Below are positions 17,977 to 26,075 of a DNA stretch of 34,678 nt, piece by piece (within the stretch, counting starts at the first letter, position 1; each line of letters begins with the position of its first letter). The notes below the pieces were generated by a model, which did not search any database, was not told the origin of the DNA, and saw nothing but the letters and a program-made list of their open reading frames with translations. Position numbers and translations under genes: made by a program. The stretch covers positions 1 to 34,678 of the forward strand of contig JAHBWT010000043.1 in assembly GCA_019636815.1 (NCBI GenBank). The letters run 5' to 3'. This DNA comes from Nitrospira sp. Lineage in GTDB: Bacteria > Nitrospirota > Nitrospiria > Nitrospirales > Nitrospiraceae.

Positions 17977-18226
17977 GACGGGCAACTCCAAATAGAGCGG
18001 GTCGAGAGTAAGGGAACAAGGCGTGGAAAAACAAGGGGCGAAGAGCATGGAGGGGGCGATGGTTATTCGTTCAAAACCCTTCCGAGAACCATCTTGCTCT
18101 GAAGGCAATCCTACTGTTAAGTAGTGCCTGCACTCCATGGTGGATCGGCAGTCCGTTACGAAATCCATGTTGATAGGCAACGCTTATCTACCAGACTGAC
18201 ATATCTAGCCTTCAAGGAGCGGAATT

Positions 18227-18778
18227 ATGAGCGAACTCGTCTGTATTGCATTCAAAGATTCGAGTACGGCGGATCGGGTGTTGAACGAACTCCGGGCGAT
18301 GGAAACCGAGTATGTCCTGGATCTGGAAGACGCGGTCATCGTGGTTCGTGATATGGATGGCAAAGTTCATTTGAAACAGTGTGTTGATGTGTTCGGAGGA
18401 GCTACGACTCAGGGCGTGGCGCTGGGCATATTATGGGGAGGATTGATGGGGCTCCTCTTTATGAATCCCCTGGCCGGTCTACTGGGCAGTCTCGCGGGTG
18501 GGGCGGGTGGCGGGGCCATAACCGTCGCCGCCAGCGAGTTCGGCCTCCTTAGCGATTATGGGATCCCGGACAATTTCATTCGGTCTTTGGGGAGCACTAT
18601 CGTACGGGGCACCTCGGCGATCTTTCTCCTGATTCGCAAGGCTGACCAAGAGAAGTTATTGAGCAGGATCTCGCGATATGAGGGGACGATTCTAAAGACC
18701 TCCCTCAGTAGCGAGCAGGAGGAAAAACTACGAACGGCTCTCGCGCGCCAGCGCGACCAAAAGATGAACAAGAAATAG
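18227..18778 (+). CDS. DUF1269-type membrane protein
   Basis: 183 residues preceded by AAGGAG. An N-terminal ferredoxin-like domain (MSELVCIAFKDSSTADRVLN, ending in VVRDMDGKVHLKQ) is followed by a Gly-rich double membrane hairpin (about 62-103, GILWGGLMGLLFMNPLAGLL) and a cytoplasmic C-terminal domain (SAIFLLIRKADQEKLLSRI). This layout is that of DUF1269 proteins, whose function is unknown. Transcribed away from ccmA. A 7-base hairpin (GTCTGTT/AACAGAC, 18778-18795) straddles its stop. Confidence 0.8.
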   Translation: MSELVCIAFKDSSTADRVLNELRAMETEYVLDLEDAVIVVRDMDGKVHLKQCVDVFGGATTQGVALGILWGGLMGLLFMNPLAGLLGSLAGGAGGGAITVAASEFGLLSDYGIPDNFIRSLGSTIVRGTSAIFLLIRKADQEKLLSRISRYEGTILKTSLSSEQEEKLRTALARQRDQKMNKK

Positions 18779-19125
18779 TCTGTTTGTTAACAGACTTATC
18801 GAAGTCGAAAAACGCCGTACACACCGCGAAGCGTCGCGACCGACCAAGGATGCTTCAAACGAACCAAAGAAGAAGGGAAACAGGTATTCGTCATCAGTAC
18901 TCCATCGGGCTCAGATTCCATGAGATGTATCGTGACGGACACAAGCTGTCACAAACAGGTCAAAGCACCGGGCAAGGAGGTTAAGATCGTGGGAAAAGCA
19001 GACCTGGATATCCTTCGCTGCTCTGTATCCAATGGAGATAGTCTTAGCGCGCAAAGTCTTTAGGTAAAAGGCTGATATCGTTGATTGGGCGAACCGGCCA
19101 ATAGTCTTTATAGAGGCTCGTCGCA
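18779..19125. other. intergenic stretch without a convincing gene
   Basis: Short frames on both strands (18784-18984 plus, 18911-19129 minus) lack ribosome-binding sites and look like noise. Apart from the small hairpin at its left edge nothing is recognisable. Confidence 0.5.
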
Positions 19126-19425
19126 TCAACCCTTCTTCTGACGTGAGATCCTCGAACGATTTTCAGCGGCAAGCACCTGGTTGGCTTTTTCAATCGCATC
19201 CCGCAACGCCGTAAGGCTCCGGCCCGGTCTCCTGACTTTCGGCTGCCCCCTCAGGAATCGAGCGGCCGCATTGACCAGTGTCTGCAGCATCTCTTTCATA
19301 TCTCCTGCTTCAGTCGAGTTTTCCAACGCCGCTGCCCGAGCCATCGCCAATCGTCGGCGTGGCCCCACGTACGGTTCCGGGGCAATTGGATTGTCTTTTT
19401 CAAGTTCAGGCCGTCTGAATATCAT
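19126..19425 (-). CDS. small hypothetical protein
   Basis: 99 residues from ATG 19425, chosen because GGAGG lies 5 bases upstream (the frame opens at 19449). Highly basic and helical; no signal peptide or membrane segment. The N-terminal third is Pro/Arg-rich (PYVGPRRRLAM) and the C-terminus ends RISRQKKG. Not recognised. The good ribosome-binding site argues for a real gene. Confidence 0.55.
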   Translation of the reverse strand: MIFRRPELEKDNPIAPEPYVGPRRRLAMARAAALENSTEAGDMKEMLQTLVNAAARFLRGQPKVRRPGRSLTALRDAIEKANQVLAAENRSRISRQKKG

Positions 19426-19658
19426 TTCCCCCTCCAAAGACGCTGGCACGATACCATAGACCGTAAGGGTTTGCAGCGCATCTTCCCAGCTGACTCACGC
19501 CGAAGTTCATGGCCACTCAGCGCGTGGCCACAGGATAAATCGGGGATCCAACACTCAAAGAGGATGAATTAGGAAACGGCTCTTAATTGACCTAGCCGGC
19601 GATGTCCGGCTCAACGTAACGAAAGGCTCGGAGCATGCAAATGATCGGTATCAAGTCT

Positions 19659-20198
19659 TTACAGCTTGCAGGCGTCCTCTGTGATTTCCGGACCAGGGAT
19701 GGGATGTTGGCGAACCTGCTTCACATAGTTTCGACAGTCCATCTCGGCCCCTTCCTTCGACGCTTTCCCCTCGCCGACCAACCGCCGCCATTGGATCATG
19801 CGATCGGCAAACGGGTCATATCGGCACACATCCGTCCCGGATGGCTGCCCAGCCAGCTGTTGGCACTTGATCACCCAGAGCTCGGTTGTCAGCGCACCGC
19901 TCTCGACAGACCTGGTCAACTCATAGCGCTTGTCGGGAAACGACCCGAACTCACAAATGGCGGGATCCACCGGTGGCGGCGCCGCATGATTTCGATCGAC
20001 TGTATTCAACATCTGCCGGCAGTTCGTCTCACCGGCCTCTTTCGAGATCAGTCCTTTCTCAACCTGTTGTTTGGTTTCCGTTCGACGTTCATCGAACTCG
20101 GATTTTGACAGGAGTGCCGGGGCTCCGACCATCAGCGCCGTCGTAGTTGGACAACCAGCTAGAGCCAAGGGTAACAGGGTAAGGAGGAATCGTCGCAT
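19659..20198 (-). CDS. hypothetical lipoprotein with three Cys-containing repeats
   Basis: 179 residues from ATG 20198 (GAGG upstream). Lipobox LALAGC, lipidated Cys16. The mature part holds three similar units at about 35-82, 89-125 and 131-177, each of the form R-x(4-5)-V-x2-G...C followed 13-22 residues later by a second Cys (pairs 60/82, 112/125, 155/177). Paired cysteines suggest one disulfide per repeat in the periplasm. The helix-turn shape of each unit recalls SHOCT-like short domains, but this is only a resemblance. Function unknown; no operon partner is obvious. Confidence 0.7.
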   Translation of the reverse strand: MRRFLLTLLPLALAGCPTTTALMVGAPALLSKSEFDERRTETKQQVEKGLISKEAGETNCRQMLNTVDRNHAAPPPVDPAICEFGSFPDKRYELTRSVESGALTTELWVIKCQQLAGQPSGTDVCRYDPFADRMIQWRRLVGEGKASKEGAEMDCRNYVKQVRQHPIPGPEITEDACKL

Positions 20199-20656
20199 CG
20201 GCAACCTCACTTTCGAGACTGAACAGTTATCACGGAGCGCTTGCGCGCGGGATCATACGGGCAACGCCCACCGAGATCAAGAAGCTGCCTGAGATCTACA
20301 AGCGTGAAGTTTTCCCTTCGAACTGCCTCATTGACAGTGACGCGTATCAAGGTGCAACATGCGTATATCGTTGTTCTATTGATCTAGGCATGGGTACATC
20401 AGGCCGTTTGATTGCCATATTCATTGTGCCTAAGGGGATGGATGTTATGATCTCCTGTCCACACTGAGATCTTTTCAACTCTCAGTGGAACCCTTTGACA
20501 GATCGTGACGAACCAGTCAGCCGAGTGCTCGCCGTTGCGTTGAGAGACAGTGCGGAAGATGAGAAGAAATTCCTGATTTATGGTGCATGGCGGGAAATAC
20601 GATAAAGAGGCTGTGCGACGCCATGCTAAATCATACAGAATAAGGAGGCCAGGATC
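20199..20656. other. intergenic stretch upstream of the ferredoxin gene
   Basis: Divergent gap between the lipoprotein and ferredoxin genes. The minus frame at 20399-20857 overlaps the ferredoxin and has no ribosome-binding site. An imperfect hairpin (CTGAGA around 20464, TCTCAG around 20480) is present. No clear promoter could be picked by eye. Confidence 0.45.
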
Positions 20657-21004
20657 ATGGCATTGCTGATTACCGATGAATGCATCAACTGTGGGGCCTG
20701 TCTGCCGGAATGTCCGAACGAGGCCATCTTCGAAACCCGCAGCGACGCGGAGGGGAAGGGACATCATGTGGGCGACGGCCAGGGAGTAGGCGACAATATT
20801 TACGTGATCACCCATGAGCGGTGTACCGAATGCGTCGGCCATTATGACGAACCTCAATGCGCGGCAGTCTGTCCGGTCGATGATTGTTGTATTTCTGATC
20901 CGGCTTATCCGGAAGGGACCGATGTCCTGCTGGAAAGGGCAAAAAACCTTAATCCAGACAAGCCGATCGATCCGGCAAAAGTTTGGAGCGGCGTGCGGAA
21001 CTGA
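20657..21004 (+). CDS. 2[4Fe-4S] ferredoxin
   Basis: 115 residues, ATG preceded by AAGGAGG. First cluster motif C9-x2-C12-x2-C15-x3-C19-P, second set C56-x2-C59-x8-C68-x3-C72-P, the YfhL-like bacterial ferredoxin with a long insert (about 27-50) between the motifs; two extra cysteines (77, 78) follow. A soluble low-potential electron carrier. In Nitrospira such ferredoxins are expected to serve the 2-oxoacid:ferredoxin oxidoreductases of the reductive TCA cycle; this link is inference, as no partner gene is adjacent. Confidence 0.9.
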   Translation: MALLITDECINCGACLPECPNEAIFETRSDAEGKGHHVGDGQGVGDNIYVITHERCTECVGHYDEPQCAAVCPVDDCCISDPAYPEGTDVLLERAKNLNPDKPIDPAKVWSGVRN

Positions 21005-21098
21005 TCCGTCCCGCCTCCAGGCTCCGTCCCAGTTGAGGACGCTGAGAATGTCACCGGTACGGCTTGGTTAGGCCTTGGCATGACCGAAACGATGAGTC

Positions 21099-21401
21099 AT
21101 GGCTGATAAAGTTCCACGATTCATGACCAATGCAACCGTCATTAAGGTTTTGGCGAAAGTTTTTGCCTTCCAAGCTATCGAGATCAACCTCTTGCGTTCG
21201 CATGCTGGAATATCCGACGCGGATTGGGAAACCCTCAAGACGGAGGCATTTAAAAAAACCTACGCCAAGCAACGCGCATTTTATGAAGATCGTTTGAGGG
21301 GCGCGTTCGCGTTGGAGCACATTTCTCAGTCTGAACGCGAGACAAGACTGCTTGAACTCTGGCTCAAACAGAGCGAGGAATCCTCCAAAGAGGAATCGTA
21401 A
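21099..21401 (+). CDS. small hypothetical helical protein
   Basis: 100 residues, mostly alpha-helical and charged (YAKQRAFYEDRLRGAF), no signal or membrane segment and no cysteines. The start at 21099 has only a weak upstream GATGAG. It follows the ferredoxin by 94 bases on the same strand and could share its transcript. Not recognised. Confidence 0.5.
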   Translation: MADKVPRFMTNATVIKVLAKVFAFQAIEINLLRSHAGISDADWETLKTEAFKKTYAKQRAFYEDRLRGAFALEHISQSERETRLLELWLKQSEESSKEES

Positions 21402-21451
21402 GCCAAACCTTATCGGCCTCCTGAAGCACGCAGGATGCCGCCAGAGAACCC

Positions 21452-21973
21452 CTACGAAGCGACGGCGTCGACTGAAACGTGAGGTCCTCTTGCCAGCCAC
21501 TTGTACATGACCAGCGCATCCACGTAGCCTTTTGATGGATGGCGGAATGCCTTGGGTAAACGCCCCACAGTCGTGAAGCCAAGCTTCTTCCACAGCATGA
21601 CTGCGCCTTCATTGGTGGACGCGACGAAATTGAACTGCATGGCCTTGTATCCGATCTCTCGTGCGATTTCTTGAGAGTGCTCGCACATCGCTGTGGCTAT
21701 TCCTCGCCCTCTGGCGGCTGATGAAACCATGTACCCACAATTACAAACATGGTCTCCTGGACCTAATTGGTTGGTCCTGATGTAGTAGGTTCCCAAGACT
21801 TGCCCGTTCTCCTCGAACACATACGTTTTTCTTGGAACCTCGATCCAAAGATTGAGCGCCTGCTCTTGAGTGATATCTCGCGGATATCCATAGGTTTCGC
21901 CGGCGGCCACAATTTCATGAACGATCGGCCAAATCTGTTCAAAATCGTCTCGTGTGGCTTCCCGGATACTCAT
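21452..21973 (-). CDS. GNAT-family N-acetyltransferase
   Basis: 173 residues spanning a full GNAT fold: N-terminal IREATRDDFEQIWPI, acetyl-CoA binding motif A with ARGRGIATAM (87-96), and the motif B segment NEGAVMLWKKLGFTTVG. The family transfers acetyl from acetyl-CoA to an amine; the L-amino-acid/phosphinothricin acetyltransferase-like branch is suggested by the arrangement, but the substrate cannot be read from sequence. Weak ribosome-binding site (AGAAG). It converges with the preceding small gene. Confidence 0.85.
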   Translation of the reverse strand: MSIREATRDDFEQIWPIVHEIVAAGETYGYPRDITQEQALNLWIEVPRKTYVFEENGQVLGTYYIRTNQLGPGDHVCNCGYMVSSAARGRGIATAMCEHSQEIAREIGYKAMQFNFVASTNEGAVMLWKKLGFTTVGRLPKAFRHPSKGYVDALVMYKWLARGPHVSVDAVAS

Positions 21974-22036
21974 GCCGCTTCTAATCTGCTTGCTCGGAAA
22001 AGCTTGTGCGCAGTCGTTGTCTGTGCGAGGCCTTCT

Positions 22037-22300
22037 TCATAGTCGATTTCGAAGCCGATCATAGCCCTTCTTCAATTCGTCGATCGCCATGCCCAATGCG
22101 GCACCGACGGATTCCGCTGTCTTCCCAACCTCTTCGCGCGCTGCCTCCAGCCTGGGTTTTATTGCATCCCACTGAGCCTCTAGGCGTGCCCATTCATCTT
22201 TCGCATCCGCCTTGGCCAGGTGAAGCTGGACCTGAAGTTCATCGCGCTGTTGCTTGAGATGCTCCAACGCTTTCGTCATCTGCTCTTTAACGTCTGACAT
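22037..22300 (-). CDS. small coiled-coil protein
   Basis: 87 residues from ATG 22300, preceded by AAAGGAG; the frame opens at 22387 but without such a site. Almost entirely amphipathic helix with heptad-like Leu/Ala spacing (LKQQRDELQVQLHLAKADAK), no membrane segment or signal. Resembles the small soluble coiled-coil proteins of unknown function common in Nitrospira and Proteobacteria; function not known. Lies 63 bases upstream of the acetyltransferase start on the same strand. Confidence 0.65.
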   Translation of the reverse strand: MSDVKEQMTKALEHLKQQRDELQVQLHLAKADAKDEWARLEAQWDAIKPRLEAAREEVGKTAESVGAALGMAIDELKKGYDRLRNRL

Positions 22301-22670
22301 GAAGGTGTGCTCCTTTGTTGAACATGGCCGTATATACTTAGGAACTTCTGCTCGCCATAACGTGGTTGGTCGCTCTAATAAATTCAATGCCTTGCGATCG
22401 GACCCCGGTGCTTATTCTATCCCGTAGAAATGCACAGGACTAGACCCTCTACCCGGGAACCTCCACCAGGTCAGCGCACGTCCTAAGTTAAGGGCGTTGC
22501 TCTCGTAAAGTCACCGTTGCAGAGGGCAGCAAACTCGGCGATACTATCGGGGTGTGACCATGATTGAGCGATTTCCACTCAAGCCAGTGAGCGGACAGGT
22601 GAGCCGGGTAGAAGAGTACAGGCATCCCACAACCAACAGCAAACGACCGGTAGTGGCAGGAGAACCAGCA
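22301..22670. other. divergent intergenic stretch
   Basis: Lies between the coiled-coil gene (minus) and the cupredoxin-like gene (plus). Open frames continuing upstream of both genes have no start signals. Presumed to hold both promoters; none is clear by eye. Confidence 0.4.
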
Positions 22671-23441
22671 GTGAAGCAAAACCTCAGAATGGGAATCAGG
22701 GTGACGGCGGGTGCGCTCGTGGTGTTGACAGCCTGCTTGAGCGCCGAGGCCTGGGCCTATGAAGTGGGGCCTGTCAAGGAGGGGGCCACCGTGCGCGGGT
22801 CAGTGACTGTCAGCGGAACCGTACCGGCGCCCAAAGAATTCGAGTTGCGTCGCTATCCAGACCATGAGTATTGCAGCAAACTGTCCGATGGCCGTGGATA
22901 CCGACGCCTGAGGGAAGTCACCTTCAGACCGGATGGCGCCCTCAAAGATGTCGTGGTGGCGGTGGAAGGCGTGAAACGTGGCAAGCCCTTCATCGATGCC
23001 GAAGTGGAAGCGGATCTCTGTCAGTTTCTGCCGTTCGTCACTGTGATCGGCGACACACGACAAGTCACGGTGTTCAATCGGGACCCAGTCCCCCACGACA
23101 TCCAAGGGTTGGCGTCCGATCAAACCGGAAACGACATGGTCTTCTACCGGCCCTCCGTAGAGACCAGTGGGACCACCGATCTCGTGCAGCTGGCCCAAGG
23201 ACAAAAAACGTTTACCATGCAATGCAGCCTGCACCCCTACATGCAGAACTGGGGCTATGCTGTCGATAATCCCTACTATGCCGTGACGGATGCGACGGGC
23301 GCCTTCTCCATCGAGGATCTCCCGCCAGGGACCTATCGCCTTACGGCCTGGCATCCCATTCTCGGCACACAAGAACAGAAGCTCACGGTGGCCCCCAATG
23401 AGGTGGTCTCACTGGAGCTGTCGTTTGCAGCTAACTTCTGA
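22671..23441 (+). CDS. exported cupredoxin-like protein with a carboxypeptidase-regulatory-like beta domain
   Basis: 256 residues from GTG 22671 (AGGAG 9 bases upstream; the frame is open from 22554). Signal peptide 1-29 (ending AWA). The central part resembles a cupredoxin: QVTVFNRDPVPHDI supplies His142, and FTMQCSLHPYM supplies Cys185, His188 and Met191, a set compatible with a type 1 copper site. It is followed by NPYYAVTDATGAFSIEDLPP and a TYRLTAWHP-LG strand, typical of carboxypeptidase regulatory-like beta sandwiches. Such proteins occur as periplasmic electron carriers or copper binders; the role here is unknown, but it fits a copper-dependent nitrifier. Copper binding is inference from the ligand pattern. 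Confidence 0.8.
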   Translation: MKQNLRMGIRVTAGALVVLTACLSAEAWAYEVGPVKEGATVRGSVTVSGTVPAPKEFELRRYPDHEYCSKLSDGRGYRRLREVTFRPDGALKDVVVAVEGVKRGKPFIDAEVEADLCQFLPFVTVIGDTRQVTVFNRDPVPHDIQGLASDQTGNDMVFYRPSVETSGTTDLVQLAQGQKTFTMQCSLHPYMQNWGYAVDNPYYAVTDATGAFSIEDLPPGTYRLTAWHPILGTQEQKLTVAPNEVVSLELSFAANF

Positions 23442-23795
23442 TTTACCGACAGCAGACCATACATCCTTCGGTACGTTGAGTCTCTAAACGATGCGAGAAC
23501 GCAGCAGGAGGTCAGTTCAACATTCTTCATGCGGGGCTATCCCCGCATGACGTGATGGACCATCGCGTCCCCGCATCTCGCACCTGCCTCATCCAATTCC
23601 ATAACCTTTTAACTTTCCTCGCGGTTTTCAAAATCTGGTAGCGATCTTTTGCCGGCATTCCCATTGCTCAAGCAATTCTCCGTCGGCGCAATAAACCAAC
23701 GGCAAGGAAGGAGGTGAGGAAATCCAGACCGCAGCTGACGAGATACGCTTCACACTTCACTTTTCACTTTTGAAGAAAGAAGGAGGATTGCCATC
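23442..23795. other. intergenic stretch with a strong hairpin
   Basis: No gene supported. A perfect hairpin lies at 23528-23549. A run of CACTT/CACTTTT repeats stands at 23753-23770, just before the AAGGAGG site of the next gene, where a promoter would be expected. Confidence 0.5.
23528..23549. repeat. perfect hairpin, terminator-like
   Basis: CATGCGGGG and CCCCGCATG form a perfect 9-base stem around a 4-base loop, 86 bases after the cupredoxin-like gene. No T-run on either side, so it may be a factor-assisted terminator or a dispersed palindrome. Confidence 0.5.
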
Positions 23796-24593
23796 ATGTC
23801 ACAGGGTTCATCACAAGTATCGTCAGGAAGTATCGCCCCCAAGGTGATGGGGCCACAGAAAGAAACGAAAGAGGGCATTGTCCTGGCCGGAGTCGTTCTC
23901 TTCATGGGAGGATTGCTTGCCGCAGTCTGGCTCTATAGCCAAGCCAGCAACCAGGTGAAGGCCTCCGCCACAAACAAGATCCAGCATGCCGAGGTGACGG
24001 ATCTTCTCAAGAAGACCGCAGCCGTGAACCAGGCCGAGGCATCGACCACCCACCTCCCTCAGGTGGGGACTCCGGTCGCCTCAATACCGGACATTATCCA
24101 TGCCGATATCTACTTCGAAGTCGGTCGAAAGGGGCTGACTGATGAAGGGAAGGTCCAGCTCTCGGCTCAAGCCGCCATGTTGAACCAGCATGAAGATTAC
24201 GGCGTGCTGATCCAAGGCTATACCGACCAGCAGGGGTCTGCAAGCTACAACAAGCAGCTGGGTATGAAGCGGGCGGAAGCGGTCAAAGCGGAACTAGTCG
24301 GCGCTGGCATCGCGGAACACCGGATGAAGACCGTGAGTCTAGGCGAAGAAGGGGCATTATGTGTCGATGGCAGCGACATCTGCCGGTACATGAATCGCCG
24401 GGTCCATCTGGAGGTCCGTAAGATCGGTCAGGAGCACATGGTGCTCCCACCCGCCCCTGTCACCACCTCCGAGCCTTCGGGGTCATCGATCGATCCCTCA
24501 TCCATTATGGAAGATGGCGACTCGACGACCGAAAGTATTCCACCCGCCCCGTCCGATCCGACGACGACATTGGAGTCGGTCACCGGGAGTTGA
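23796..24593 (+). CDS. OmpA-family peptidoglycan-binding protein with N-terminal membrane anchor
   Basis: 265 residues, ATG preceded by AAGGAGG. One membrane helix (28-47), a linker, then an OmpA-like domain at about 102-208. Family residues include GYTDQQGSASYNKQLGMKRA, with Asp143/144 and Arg159 at the peptidoglycan-binding positions, and NRRVHLEV at the end. Two cysteines (189, 196) in a C-x6-C loop may form a disulfide. The C-terminal 50 residues are Pro/Ser/Thr-rich and probably disordered. The anchor and domain suggest tethering of the inner membrane to the cell wall, as in MotB/Pal-like proteins, though no partner genes are adjacent. Confidence 0.88.
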   Translation: MSQGSSQVSSGSIAPKVMGPQKETKEGIVLAGVVLFMGGLLAAVWLYSQASNQVKASATNKIQHAEVTDLLKKTAAVNQAEASTTHLPQVGTPVASIPDIIHADIYFEVGRKGLTDEGKVQLSAQAAMLNQHEDYGVLIQGYTDQQGSASYNKQLGMKRAEAVKAELVGAGIAEHRMKTVSLGEEGALCVDGSDICRYMNRRVHLEVRKIGQEHMVLPPAPVTTSEPSGSSIDPSSIMEDGDSTTESIPPAPSDPTTTLESVTGS

Positions 24594-24614
24594 TGCTCCT
24601 CTCCTAACTCTCCA

Positions 24615-24648
24615 AGACTCCGGATGGGCGCATCCCCATCCGGAGTCT
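24615..24648 (+). terminator. long perfect hairpin after the OmpA-family gene
   Basis: A 14-base perfect stem, AGACTCCGGATGGG (24615-24628) with its complement at 24635-24648, loop of 6. It begins 21 bases after the stop. The T-run is missing, so termination by hairpin alone is likely but not certain. Confidence 0.55.
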
Positions 24649-25235
24649 CAACTGTAGGGAGATTTCGATGCGTGGTCCTGAGATCAGCCATTCGGCTCCA
24701 GCCTTGAGAAGGTGATCCGTAGATCTTTTTCGCGATGCGATGGAGCCGTCTTTTCTCCTTTGAACCCCTTGACAGATACGAAACTCGCCCCTGACGCTGA
24801 GAGCCGCCATCCCCAGAAAAGTCTTGAACCTGTGGATAGTGATTCAAATGGTGGCAATATCATATTACCTGAGTGGATGCCACTGGCCATGTCAAGAGCA
24901 TTTTTCTAGGAATATGCAGGAACGTAGGAACTCCAGGCCTGTATAACTATTACTTGGGGGTCGTACTTGCTATGGCAGATGCCTAAAAAATAGGCGATTC
25001 GATGAATAGACGCGCCATTCGCGCCAGATTTTCTGAAAAATGAGATTTGCACACAGGGTTATCAACAGAAGATGGGGAGTGAAAATTTTCATGCCAATCT
25101 CTCCCGACGGGATGGCTTCTGTCGACCCTCTGGGATTCTTAGACTCCTGAACGATCGGGACTGTCTCGGAGTTGTTGAACGACGAGGGATGATGCAGCTA
25201 CATGCGGGAGACAGGAGAGTCCGAGAGTGTACCCT
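24649..25235. other. long gene-poor stretch
   Basis: About 590 bases without a supportable gene; the frames present (24684-24890 minus, 24712-24909 plus) lack ribosome-binding sites. A short A-loop hairpin (GCCTA, five A, TAGGC) lies at about 24980-24994. Nothing else recognised. Confidence 0.5.
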
Positions 25236-25724
25236 TCAACGATCGTGACGGGCAGGCTTCGTTGGTTTCCACTGCCACGGTGGAACGGGATTAGGGTCCG
25301 ACCACAGCCCTTTTCCGGAAGCTCGGGCCAATTCCTCCATGTCTTTGAGGCTCTGATCCGAAGATCCTCCGGGTTGCACCCAGGCCAGCCCTTCTTTGAC
25401 TAGCTCACGGGCAACCTGACGTCCATCTCGAAGCAGGATATCGGCAACCATCCGACCCCGCCGATCCTGCTGCAGTTCCCGCACGACGACTTCACGATTC
25501 GCGATATAGGCAGCCGTCGCATGCTTCGCCTGTTTTCCATAAAGCTGTTTCAACTCTGGACAATCCACATTGCGGAGATACACCATATCTTTTCTGCCTT
25601 GATGGTGGATTGTCAGGCGATCTCCCTCGTGGACCGCAATGACCCGTGCGACGAACTCTGCTCCAGCCACTGCCGGACTTGGCACAGCAACCATCATGCC
25701 CAAAAGGAGATACGAGATCTTCAT
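25236..25724 (-). CDS. exported staphylococcal-nuclease-like (thermonuclease) protein
   Basis: 162 residues with a signal peptide 1-20 (ending AVA). SNase fold: RVIAVHEGDRLTIHHQ followed by YLRNVDCPELK and QQDRRGRMVADILL. Catalytic-site equivalents are present: Asp35, Arg51, Asp54, Glu57 and Arg91 (staphylococcal Asp21, Arg35, Asp40, Glu43 and Arg87). Thr41 of the model enzyme is replaced by Cys55, and the usual GDT is GDR. Calcium-dependent cleavage of extracellular or periplasmic nucleic acid is likely. AGGA lies 5 bases before the ATG. Stands alone. Confidence 0.88.
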   Translation of the reverse strand: MKISYLLLGMMVAVPSPAVAGAEFVARVIAVHEGDRLTIHHQGRKDMVYLRNVDCPELKQLYGKQAKHATAAYIANREVVVRELQQDRRGRMVADILLRDGRQVARELVKEGLAWVQPGGSSDQSLKDMEELARASGKGLWSDPNPVPPWQWKPTKPARHDR

Positions 25725-26075
25725 GGTTTCCTATGCTACCCATCTCGGATCGTCTCGACAATTTTTTCTTGATTTGATGCAGTGATGACCGGTGTTCTCG
25801 GATGATTGCGAGCCCCTTGACCACCCTGCTCGTGGGGCGTAGAGTAAAAACTTGAGGCCGCCTCATCTTCTCAGGAGGTGGTGCCATGTTCGTCATTGGG
25901 AGGCAGCCTTCACCCGAGCGACACGGTATGTGCGGCCTTCTCTCCAGTTCGCCCTTTCTCAATCCTCTCATTTTGGTGTCGTGGAGAGCCGTCACCGAGC
26001 TGTTCAGTCTGACGGCTCCTTCTCGATGCGGCACGTCGCCAGACGCGCGATTGCCCATGTGGCAAGGAGGTCGAT
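25725..26075. other. intergenic stretch upstream of the two-TM gene
   Basis: Divergent gap. A 68-codon frame at 25886-26092 has a very good AGGAGG site 7 bases before its ATG and overlaps the next gene by 17 bases, but its translation looks unlike a protein; it could be a leader peptide. No other structure. Confidence 0.4.
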
